From: Moraxella equi
Lineage (GTDB): Bacteria; Pseudomonadota; Gammaproteobacteria; Pseudomonadales; Moraxellaceae
NCBI RefSeq assembly: GCF_002027555.1
Contig: NZ_MXAP01000008.1
Coordinates: 1 to 17,894, forward strand
DNA length: 17,894 nucleotides
Direction of reading: 5' to 3'
Numbering within the stretch: the stretch's first letter is position 1; the number at the start of each line of letters is the position of its first letter. Below are positions 1 to 7,005 of this stretch, piece by piece. The notes below the pieces were generated by a model. It worked only from the letters and a program-made list of their open reading frames with translations, did no database searches and was not told the DNA's origin. Position numbers and translations under genes: made by a program.

Positions 1-70
1 TTCGGTTGGTATAGATAAAAATTAGGCAAAAATGGTTGTTTTTGTTTTTATCTGGCTTTATAGTAAATTA

Positions 71-110
71 GCCCCAATTAGCCCCAATTAGCCCCAATTT
101 GCACCAATAC
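71..110. repeat. 10-bp tandem repeat, 3 copies plus a degenerate fourth
   Basis: The unit GCCCCAATTA occurs at 71-80 and 81-90, then as GCCCCAATTT at 91-100. A decayed copy, GCACCAATAC, follows at 101-110. It lies in non-coding DNA beyond the terminator of the first degV gene. There are no unique spacers, so it is a simple short tandem repeat that could change length by slippage. No function is visible. Confidence 0.85.
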
Positions 111-130
111 CAAGTCTTGAAAAATACCTT

Positions 131-154
131 TGTAGGGGCGTGTTGAACACGCCC
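131..154. repeat. Palindromic intergenic repeat, TGTAGGGGC type
   Basis: After the lead-in TGTAG, the arms GGGCGTGTT (136-144) and AACACGCCC (146-154) form a perfect 9-bp inverted repeat around one base. A related palindrome with the same TGTAGGGGC start and CGCCC end lies at 14571-14592, between cysW and cysT. Two copies in separate spacers suggest a dispersed repeat family. No T-tract makes it a convincing terminator on either strand. Confidence 0.7.
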
Positions 155-211
155 TTTTGTGATGTATTTTGAAGTTAAGCGATTATAAAAATAGCTTGCG
201 ATAAAGTAAAC

Positions 212-240
212 AAAAAGGCGTATCATAACAATACGCCTTT
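212..240 (-). terminator. Intrinsic terminator of the first degV gene
   Basis: On the minus strand a perfect 10-bp stem (AAAGGCGTAT pairing with ATACGCCTTT, 7-nt loop) runs into a T-tract, seen as AAAAA at 212-216 on the plus strand. It starts 5 bp after the stop codon of the degV gene at 245-1123. Confidence 0.9.
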
Positions 241-244
241 ATCG

Positions 245-1123
245 TCATTTTAAATACTTAAATATTCTCGGTACTTCGCCATAATACACGCCCAGACCCA
301 CGCCTGTCGGGCCGTGGTTGGCAAGGGAGACGGTGGAAACAGGAATCACAGGTACGTTACGCAGTCCATAGTCATGGGCGAGAATGTTTTTAAACTCATT
401 AGTGTGTAGCCCGATGGACGTATCAATGATATACACAAAGGCGTCCCGCCCTCCCATCTGATGCGTGATGATGTCCGCCATGTGATACATGACACGCTCG
501 AACTTACGCACTTTGTCTTTGACGACGATATAGCCATCATCATTCATCCATAGTACAGGCTTGATGCTAAATAAGTTGGCAATCATACTGGCAGGGGCGG
601 AGAGTTTTTTGTTACGCACCAAAGCGGTTAGGTCGGATAGGCTTAGCATAAACACGCTATGGGCACGAAGCTCATCAAGACGCTTGATGATTTCAAGCAA
701 AGATTTGCCCTCTTGCATCATCAAGTCCGCCTCAAATGCCAACGCACCTTCATCAATATTGATGGTCTTGGTGTCGTAGATGTAGATGTTCATCTTGCCG
801 ACAAATTTACTTTTGACCTTCTCAAAAGTCTCATGGCACTTACTGATGGATGAAGAAACGCTACAAACCAGCACTTCTTCATAGCCGTATGCATACAGCT
901 CATCGAATATGTTCTCAACTTCGGCTGCTGTTGGCTCTGATGAGCGGGCGATGGTACGTGGGTTGTTGTAGAGCATTTTGCTTAGTGTGGCGGTATCGAT
1001 ATCCCTGCCATCAAGATGGTCCTTACCATCAACGATGATATGCAATGGTACGATACGAATGTTATGCGGTGTGTGAACATGGCTAATGCAAGAGGTAGAG
1101 GTGCTAAGCACAATGCGTTTCAT
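245..1123 (-). CDS. DegV-family (FakB-like fatty-acid-binding) protein, first copy
   Basis: This is a 292-residue DegV-fold protein, the usual length for the family. Members bind a fatty acid in a cleft between two domains; in Firmicutes (FakB) they present it to the kinase FakA. Visible family features are the N-terminal LSTSTS segment (6-11), the VPLHIIVDG block (25-33), the SSEPTAAE segment (61-68), the serine-rich SVSSSIS segment (88-94) and the C-terminal HGPTGVGLG loop (270-278). Most DegV proteins carry an SSGLSGT-type motif where this one has SSSIS, so ligand contacts may differ. The start is supported by AAGGA 9 nt upstream of the ATG. Terminators before and after the gene suggest it is transcribed alone. 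No FakA-like kinase is in the window, so the partner and substrate are unknown. Confidence 0.88.
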   Translation of the reverse strand: MKRIVLSTSTSCISHVHTPHNIRIVPLHIIVDGKDHLDGRDIDTATLSKMLYNNPRTIARSSEPTAAEVENIFDELYAYGYEEVLVCSVSSSISKCHETFEKVKSKFVGKMNIYIYDTKTINIDEGALAFEADLMMQEGKSLLEIIKRLDELRAHSVFMLSLSDLTALVRNKKLSAPASMIANLFSIKPVLWMNDDGYIVVKDKVRKFERVMYHMADIITHQMGGRDAFVYIIDTSIGLHTNEFKNILAHDYGLRNVPVIPVSTVSLANHGPTGVGLGVYYGEVPRIFKYLK

Positions 1124-1236
1124 AAGAATTAATCCTTTATTTGTTGACTTTTGATTTTACTAAAAATTATTAATCCTGTAAATAGTGGTATTTGGTATTT
1201 TCAATTAAGAGTGATGATGGGTATTTTAAAGATGAT

Positions 1237-1260
1237 AAAAAAGCGAACCGAGGTCCGCTT
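1237..1260 (-). terminator. Intrinsic terminator of the second degV gene
   Basis: On the minus strand AAGCGGAC and GTTCGCTT form an 8-bp stem with one G-U pair around a CTCG loop, followed by six T. It begins about 5 bp after the stop codon at 1265 and separates the two degV genes into different transcripts. Confidence 0.85.
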
Positions 1261-1264
1261 GTGA

Positions 1265-2144
1265 TTATTTAAGGTATTTGACGATTCTAGGGACTTTGCC
1301 GTAATATACGCCTAAGCCCACGCCTGTCGGTCCATGGTTGGCAAGAGAGACGGTAGAGACGGGAATCACAGGCACGTCACGCAGTCCATATTCATTTGCT
1401 AGCAATTCTTTAAAGTCATCGGTAAAGAAACCCATAGAGGTATCAACCATGTAGATAAACGCATCTTTATTGCCAATATGGGCGATGGCTGTCTCTGCCA
1501 TGTGGTTGATGCTACGCTCGATTTTACGGATTTTATCGCGAGGGATGACACGCCCAACATCGTCAACCCACATGATGGGTTTGATACCAAGCAAGTTGGC
1601 GATAAAGCCAGCAGGGGCAGAAAGCTTTTTGTTGCGAACGATAAAGTTTAGGTCAGATAAGGTAAACATGAACAGACTGTTTTTGCGTAGCTCATCAAGA
1701 CGGTTGATGATTTCTAGCATGGATTTGCCTTCTTGCATCATCAAATCCGCCTCAAATGCCAATGCCCCCCTCGTCAATATTTAGGGTTTTGGTGTCGTAC
1801 ACATAGATGTTCATTTTGCCAACAAATTTAGTTTTTAGTGTATTAAAAATTTCATGGCTTTTACTAATGGCGGATGAGATGGTGCAAACCAATACCTCTT
1901 CATAGCCTTCAGCGTACAATTCGTCAAATAAGACGTTAATCTCTTCGGCGGTAGGCGGACTGGTTTTGACGGGCAGATTAGGGTTGTCGTAGAGCATTTG
2001 ACTTAGGCGTGCGGTGTCAATGTCTTTGATGTCAAGATAATCCACGCCATCGACAATGACATGAAAAGGCACTAAACGCACGGTATGAGGTGTGTTGATG
2101 TAGTTTAAGCTGGAAGAAGATGTGCTAAGAACAATGCGTTTCAT
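1265..2144 (-). pseudogene. DegV-family protein, second copy, split by a +1 frameshift
   Basis: This is a tandem paralogue of the neighbouring DegV protein. Reading starts at ATG 2144 and follows the family through TLNIDEG, then goes out of frame into GIGI and stops at 1752. The rest of the protein (GALAFEADLMMQEGKS to the C-terminus) continues in another frame down to 1265. The switch falls in a run of six C at 1765-1770 (six G on the coding strand). Five G would read GAG GGG GCA (EGA), exactly as the first copy does, and would give 292 residues, the same length as the first copy. Both halves remain well conserved, including the HGPTGVGLG loop, so the lesion looks recent. It could be a pseudogene, a slippage-controlled gene or a sequencing error. 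As written it yields a 130-residue truncated protein. Confidence 0.85.
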
Positions 2145-2163
2145 GAGAACCTACCGAATAAAA

Positions 2164-2180
2164 ATCACACAGGGTGTGAT
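2164..2180 (-). promoter_or_regulatory. Hairpin/dyad in the leader of the second degV gene
   Basis: The arms ATCACAC and GTGTGAT (7 bp, perfect) flank a 3-nt loop and are followed on the minus strand by TTTTATT. The dyad sits about 20 bp upstream of the second degV start codon. It could act as a leader terminator/attenuator or a repressor site. It is not a CRP site, because the half-sites are in the opposite order to TGTGA-N6-TCACA. The rest of 2145-2427 is AT-rich spacer with no gene; a weak AT hairpin at 2382-2400 lies downstream of rsmD. Confidence 0.5.
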
Positions 2181-2427
2181 GGCAAAATAAGATGAGCAAA
2201 GATTTTATATTAAATAGGTGGGTAAATTTATGATATTTAAATGATTGGAGTAAAATTCGAACAAAGGACTAAAAAAAGCAACGATGCTATTTAATATAAA
2301 CAATTTGGGTCATTTTAAATAAAATCCATCCAAAAGTAAATGTTTTTATCAAGTGTTTTTTGGTAATAATTGTTTTGGTAAAGATTAATTTATTTAATCT
2401 CTCAATGGGGGTATGCCTTGCTATTTT

Positions 2428-3033
2428 CTAATGAATGGGTAGGGTAAATACCCCTGCATAAACCTGCCCGACTTTGGCGGATTTGTATAGATTGGTAGAA
2501 AAAGGGATGAGGATGTTATCTAGGGCGGTATCACTCTCAATGTAGCACAGCGTGTTAGCGTGGTAAAGTCCATGCTCTATAATGCCACTGATGATGTCAT
2601 GCCAAATATCAAGGGCATAAGGCGGGTCGATAAAGATGATGTCAAAGGGCGTGCCGAGCGTGGGTAGGGCGGTTTGGGCGGTGCCATTGATGATGGATAA
2701 CTGGCTGTGGGTGAGTTTTAGGATGTCGGCATTGTGTTTGATAGTGCGTGCTTGGGTCGGGTTTGGTTCTATCATGACGACATGGGATGCCCCCCGTGAT
2801 AATGCTTCAAAGCCTAGTACGCCTGAGCCTGCACAGACGTCTAGCACTCTGGCGTCATGAATGTCTGCCATGAGCCAGTTAAAGAGTGTCTCACGCAAAC
2901 GGTCAGGGGTGGGTCTTAATCCGTCAGCGTCCACAAAGCTGATACTACGGCGTTTAAACTGTCCGCCAATGATACGAACTTGATTAGTGGATTTAACGGT
3001 GGTTTTGGAGCTTGTTTTGGGTGGTTTTGCCAT
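2428..3033 (-). CDS. rsmD: 16S rRNA (guanine-966 N2)-methyltransferase RsmD
   Basis: RsmD uses S-adenosylmethionine to methylate N2 of G966 in 16S rRNA of the small ribosomal subunit. The sequence shows the RsmD entry motif VRIIGGQFKRR (19-29), LRPTPDRLRETLFNWL (39-54), the SAM-binding stretch VLDVCAGSGVLG (63-74), an acidic residue in the MIEP segment (87-90) and the catalytic DPPY motif (136-139). The ATG at 3033 is chosen because AAGAGAGA precedes it and gives 201 residues, close to the E. coli protein. The open frame extends to a TTG at 3081, which would add 16 residues unlike the family. The gene lies about 50 bp downstream of mrdA on the same strand with no terminator between, so co-transcription is likely. 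It has a basic N-terminal tail rich in Lys, Thr and Ser. Confidence 0.95.
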   Translation of the reverse strand: MAKPPKTSSKTTVKSTNQVRIIGGQFKRRSISFVDADGLRPTPDRLRETLFNWLMADIHDARVLDVCAGSGVLGFEALSRGASHVVMIEPNPTQARTIKHNADILKLTHSQLSIINGTAQTALPTLGTPFDIIFIDPPYALDIWHDIISGIIEHGLYHANTLCYIESDTALDNILIPFSTNLYKSAKVGQVYAGVFTLPIH

Positions 3034-3086
3034 GGGTCTCTCTTGGCGGTGTTTATTGGGTGGTTTGGTTGGGTTTATCAAGTCAT

Positions 3087-5165
3087 TTAAGCCCTATCTG
3101 TTTTATTTACCTCTTTGGCTTTACGTTCTGCTTCTTTGCGTCGAGCTTCTTCTTGTTTGCGCAAGGCTTCTTGGCGTTTGGCTTCTTCTGCCTTTTTACG
3201 TTCTTCTTCGGCTTTTGCTCTGGCTTTTTCGGCTTCCGCCTTGGCGATTTTGGCTTTGATGGCTTCACGCTTGGTGGCACGGATTTTTACCAGTTCTTCA
3301 TCACTGGGTGGTGTGATGGGATTGGTCTCACGTTGGAGAATCCAGTAATCAAACAAGGCTCGCCCGATGGGGGCTGCCACTTTACCACCGCCACCACCGT
3401 TCTCGACGATGACTGCGATGGCGATTTGGGGGTCATCCACGGGGGCAAAACCTGAGAACCACGCATGGTCCCAGTGACGGGAGTTGATGGCGGCCTTGTT
3501 ATAGCTTTTGCCTTGGGCGATGGATTTGACCTGTGCTGTACCTGTTTTGCCCGCCATGCGATAACGGGTGGTGTAGATGCTCTTTGCTGTACCACGTTTG
3601 ACAGTATCTTCCATGGCGGTATGCATTCTGTCCCAGTCGGCTTCGGTGCCATTAAAGGGGATGACTCCGTCAGGTTTGTCAATGATAGTCACGGGAGCCT
3701 GCCCTTCGGAGCGTTTGAGCAGGTGGGGTGTGAGGTGCTTGCCCTTGATGGCAGTCATGGCGGTGGCATTGGCGACTTGTAGGGGGCTTGCCAAAAATGC
3801 TCCTTGTCCGATAGAGACAGAGATGGTCTCGCCTGGCAGCCATTCTTTGCCGTAGGTGTCCATTTTCCATTTAGGTGATGGCATGATACCTCCTTTTTCG
3901 TTGGGTAGGTCAATGCCTGTTTTTTTACCAAAACCAAAGCTACTCATCCAATCATGAAGTTTGTCAATGCCCATGCGGTGAGCGTTTTTGTAATAATAGG
4001 TATCCACACTCATGATGATGGATTTGCTCATATTGACCGTGCCATGTCCACCTTTTTTCCAGTCACGAAAACGGTGACTGTCCCCTGGTAGGCTAAAATA
4101 ACCAGGGTCAAAAATGGTGTCATTCCAACCCATGATGCCATAATGCAAAAAGCCCATGCTTTCAAAGGGTTTGATGGTGGAAGCAGGCGGGTAGAGTCCT
4201 TGTAAGGCACGGTTATATAAAGGCTGGTCAATGTCATCTCGAAGCATGCCATACTCTTTGCTGGATATGCCAGAGACAAAGGGGTTGGGGTCATAGCTGG
4301 GGTTCGAGACAAAGGCAAGGACGTCACCATTTTTGGGGTCAAGTGCCACAATCGCCCCACGTCGTCCTGCCAGTTGTTTTTGGGCGGCCATTTGTAGTCC
4401 ATAATCTAGGCTTAGATACAAATCGTTGCCTGCCACAGGGGGTTTGGTGTCTAGCTGTCGTAGAATCTCGCCGTGAGCGTTGGCTTCAACGGATTGGTAG
4501 CCTGGTTTGCCAAGCAGGACTTCTTCGTACTGGGCTTCAATGCCGATTTTGCCAATCAGGTCGGTGCCAGCATACAGGGCTTTTGTGTGTTCGTCTTCGG
4601 CGATTTTTTTGGATTCTTTGTCGTTGATACGCCCGACATAACCGATGACATGGGCGAATAGCTCGTCATGGGGATAGACACGGGTGAGTTTGGTCTGAAT
4701 GCTCACCCCCCGAAAAAAGGGCTTTCGCTCGCTAAACTGAGCAATCTGCTCTTCGGTCAAATCCATCTTGATGGTAATGGGGTCGTTTTTGGATTTGTCT
4801 ATCCTTGCCAAAATGTCCGTAATCTCTTCATCAGTCAGACCAAAGATGGGGGTAAGTAGTTTTAGGGTGTAAGCAGGGTCTTCAATCTCATCAGGGCTGA
4901 TGACCGCAGAAAAAACAGGTACGTTATCGGCAAGCAAGACGCCGTTACGGTCATAAATATAACCCCGTGATGGCGGGTCGGAGATGAGTTTGATGCGGTT
5001 GTTCTCAGCGTTGGTTTGGTATTTATCGTACTGATGAACCTGTAAAAATCCATAACGAGCAAACAGCCCAATCATGCCAATAAGCACAAATAACGACGCC
5101 ACGATCACTCGGCGTACAAAGACACGAGTGCTGATGTCAGAATCGTTAGGACGTGATGAGGTCAT
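3087..5165 (-). CDS. mrdA: Penicillin-binding protein 2 (peptidoglycan D,D-transpeptidase MrdA)
   Basis: PBP2 cross-links peptidoglycan during side-wall elongation, anchored in the inner membrane with its catalytic part in the periplasm. A single membrane segment lies at about 18-38, followed by the pedestal domain (SRGYIYDRNG at 66-75, acidic and basic linker to about 240) and the transpeptidase domain. The active-site serine is S329 in the STIK motif (329-332); the second motif is SVD (386-388) and the third KTGT (540-543). The protein is 692 residues, against about 633 in E. coli. The extra length is a C-terminal tail (about 625-692) of Ala, Lys, Glu and Arg that should form a charged helix or coiled coil. 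rodA, the usual partner, is not adjacent; rsmD follows instead. A near-consensus promoter lies just upstream. The ribosome-binding site is not obvious. Confidence 0.96.
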   Translation of the reverse strand: MTSSRPNDSDISTRVFVRRVIVASLFVLIGMIGLFARYGFLQVHQYDKYQTNAENNRIKLISDPPSRGYIYDRNGVLLADNVPVFSAVISPDEIEDPAYTLKLLTPIFGLTDEEITDILARIDKSKNDPITIKMDLTEEQIAQFSERKPFFRGVSIQTKLTRVYPHDELFAHVIGYVGRINDKESKKIAEDEHTKALYAGTDLIGKIGIEAQYEEVLLGKPGYQSVEANAHGEILRQLDTKPPVAGNDLYLSLDYGLQMAAQKQLAGRRGAIVALDPKNGDVLAFVSNPSYDPNPFVSGISSKEYGMLRDDIDQPLYNRALQGLYPPASTIKPFESMGFLHYGIMGWNDTIFDPGYFSLPGDSHRFRDWKKGGHGTVNMSKSIIMSVDTYYYKNAHRMGIDKLHDWMSSFGFGKKTGIDLPNEKGGIMPSPKWKMDTYGKEWLPGETISVSIGQGAFLASPLQVANATAMTAIKGKHLTPHLLKRSEGQAPVTIIDKPDGVIPFNGTEADWDRMHTAMEDTVKRGTAKSIYTTRYRMAGKTGTAQVKSIAQGKSYNKAAINSRHWDHAWFSGFAPVDDPQIAIAVIVENGGGGGKVAAPIGRALFDYWILQRETNPITPPSDEELVKIRATKREAIKAKIAKAEAEKARAKAEEERKKAEEAKRQEALRKQEEARRKEAERKAKEVNKTDRA

Positions 5166-5197
5166 GACTGTTATAAAAGAATAGCAAAAAACCCCTA

Positions 5198-5227
5198 ATT
5201 ATAACATATTTTCAAAGACTTGTTCAA
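5198..5227 (-). promoter_or_regulatory. Sigma-70-type promoter for mrdA
   Basis: On the minus strand the -35 TTGAAC (5222-5227) and a perfect -10 TATAAT (5198-5203) are spaced 18 bp apart. The predicted leader to the mrdA ATG is short, about 25-30 nt. Confidence 0.75.
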
Positions 5228-5280
5228 ATTTATGCGATTTATTCAAAAGCAGATTTGGGCAAAAGATTTGCGTGATGGTT

Positions 5281-5310
5281 TTGGCAAAATAGACAAAACT
5301 GTGGTAGAAT
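5281..5310 (+). promoter_or_regulatory. Sigma-70-type promoter for the DUF445 gene
   Basis: The -35 TTGGCA (5281-5286) and -10 TAGAAT (5305-5310) are 18 bp apart and face the gene at 5412, leaving a leader of about 95 nt. The mrdA promoter lies back to back with it in the same divergent spacer. Confidence 0.55.
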
Positions 5311-5411
5311 TAGCCGTTTTATTTTTATCCTTTTGTTTTTTTGTTAAATTTTGATTTTGTCAATTAGCCAATCGCCTAGCCCATTGCCAAACCCCCAACA
5401 AGTGATGATTT

Positions 5412-6722
5412 ATGTTTAATTCCATCTGGCAAGCCCTAGCTGAACACCCCGAATTTATCGCCATGCTCACCATTCCGCCCGTTACGGCTTTTGTAACGTG
5501 GGCTCATGTGTGGATGGCGTTAGAGATGTTATTTCACCCCATTAAGTTTTGGGGTATTCGTGTGCGTGGTATGCCGTGGGGCTTGCAGGGCTTAGGCTGG
5601 CAAGGCATTGTCCCTGCCAAAGCAGGCAAAATCTCAGGGGTTATCGTTGACCAAACGTTATCCAAACTTGGTAACATCGATGAGTTTTTGCAGGCGATGG
5701 AGCCTGAGGAGATGGCACAGTTCATCACCGAGACGGTGGATAAGAATTTAGAGAGTCTCATTGATGAGATTATGCTCGAACGCTACTACGCTCTGTGGAC
5801 GCATACCCCGTACGCCATCAGACGGCGGATTTATGCTCATGCTCACAGTGAGATGCCAGCGGCGATGAAGTCCTTAGTCATTGACCTGACCGCCAATGTC
5901 GAGGAGCTGGTGGACATGCGGGCGATGATTGTCAAACGCATGGAGAGCGACCGCAAACTCATGGTAGACATGTTTTTGCGAGTGGGTAAAAAAGAGATTA
6001 ACTTCATCTGGAAAATCAGTGCCGTGATTGGCTTTGGTTTTGGGATTATTCAGATGGGGATTTTTTATTTTGTGCCACAGCATTGGACGGTGCCGTTTTT
6101 TGCGGCGATTTGGGGGGCATTAACCAACTGGATTGCCATTTGGATGGTGTTTAACCCTGTCGAGCCCAAAAAAGTCCCCTTTATCCGCCTGTTCCGCTAT
6201 GACAATGGTCGGGTCAAGCCCATGTTGCCCCATTTTCATGTTTATGACTGGCAGGGCGGTTTTATGAAACGCCAAGATGAAGTGTCCAGCGTGTTTGCTG
6301 AGATTGTCGTAAATGAGCTGGTTACTTTAGAGAACATCATGAGCGAGATGATGTATGGCACTCGCTCGGCAAAAACCCGTGAACTCATGAAATCGCACTT
6401 ATATGAGCTGTTAGAGTCGCCTGTGGTCAAATCCATTTTAAAAGTGGGTATGGACAACAAAGAGCTAACTGCCTTTAAAGACACCATTATTGACAAATCC
6501 ATTGATGCGACAATGATACCCATTAGAGACCCCAAACTTAACACATCTCGGGCAAGCAAAATCTTTGGGCTGTTTGAATCTCGTATTCGAGAACTCTCGC
6601 CTCATGAATTTCAAAACCTGCTAAGACCTGCCTTTAAAGAAGATGAGATGACACTTGTGATTTTGGGGGCGATAACGGGGCTGTTGGCAGGGTGGTTACA
6701 TTTGATTGCGGTGTTTTTTTGA
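5412..6722 (+). CDS. DUF445-family (YheB/YjiN-like) membrane protein, function unknown
   Basis: This 436-residue protein resembles the DUF445 family, which has no settled biochemical role. It has hydrophobic segments near the N-terminus (about 15-40), two close together in the middle (about 200-245, containing WKISAVIGFGFGIIQMGIFY) and one at the C-terminus (about 412-436). A family-like GWQGIVPAKAGKIS block lies at about 62-76 after the first segment, and a second soluble region spans about 260-405. The repeated pattern of helical soluble domains between membrane anchors is typical of the family. The gene is divergent from mrdA and on the same strand as ccmF, but a 283-bp AT-rich spacer separates it from ccmF. 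The start has only a weak AAGTGA upstream. I can support the family, not a function. Confidence 0.8.
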   Translation: MFNSIWQALAEHPEFIAMLTIPPVTAFVTWAHVWMALEMLFHPIKFWGIRVRGMPWGLQGLGWQGIVPAKAGKISGVIVDQTLSKLGNIDEFLQAMEPEEMAQFITETVDKNLESLIDEIMLERYYALWTHTPYAIRRRIYAHAHSEMPAAMKSLVIDLTANVEELVDMRAMIVKRMESDRKLMVDMFLRVGKKEINFIWKISAVIGFGFGIIQMGIFYFVPQHWTVPFFAAIWGALTNWIAIWMVFNPVEPKKVPFIRLFRYDNGRVKPMLPHFHVYDWQGGFMKRQDEVSSVFAEIVVNELVTLENIMSEMMYGTRSAKTRELMKSHLYELLESPVVKSILKVGMDNKELTAFKDTIIDKSIDATMIPIRDPKLNTSRASKIFGLFESRIRELSPHEFQNLLRPAFKEDEMTLVILGAITGLLAGWLHLIAVFF

Positions 6723-7005
6723 GTGGCTTGAATATTTATTTAAATTTAAAATTAAAATAAATTATTGCCACACTTGATGGTTATGGCATTAAATGGTGCA
6801 TGGCATGCACTCTGCCAGTTATCTATTTATAAAATTCAAATGGCTAAATTTATTTTTTAAAAAATTATCTTATAAATTTTAAACATCATTAATATGATGA
6901 TTTATTTTAAAATTCATTTTTAAACAAATTTTTATCAATTTTATTTTTAAAAATTAATAAAAACAAAACCCAAATAGCCGTCGCTAACTTGATGAGAATG
7001 TCTTT
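6723..7005. other. AT-rich spacer with nested palindromes, upstream of ccmF
   Basis: No coding region is visible. The palindrome GTGCATG-G-CATGCAC lies at 6796-6810, enclosed by TGGCA (6784-6788) and TGCCA (6813-6817), with another TGCCA at 6766-6770. A smaller dyad has arms CATCAT and ATGATG (6884-6899). From 6820 onward the DNA is almost all A and T. The ccm operon promoter should lie here, but no single -35/-10 pair stands out. Confidence 0.6.

Noticed and set aside
61..110. Possible CRISPR array
   Set aside because: The 10-bp units are directly adjacent with no spacers, and no cas gene is present.
2164..2180. CRP binding site in the second degV leader
   Set aside because: The half-sites are TCACA then TGTGA, the reverse of the CRP arrangement.
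3034..3081. TTG start for rsmD at 3081
   Set aside because: The ATG at 3033 has a better upstream AAGAGAGA and gives the family length.
3012..3455. Long plus-strand open frames opposite the mrdA tail
   Set aside because: They are read from the low-complexity antisense of the Ala/Lys/Glu-rich C-terminus and have no family resemblance.
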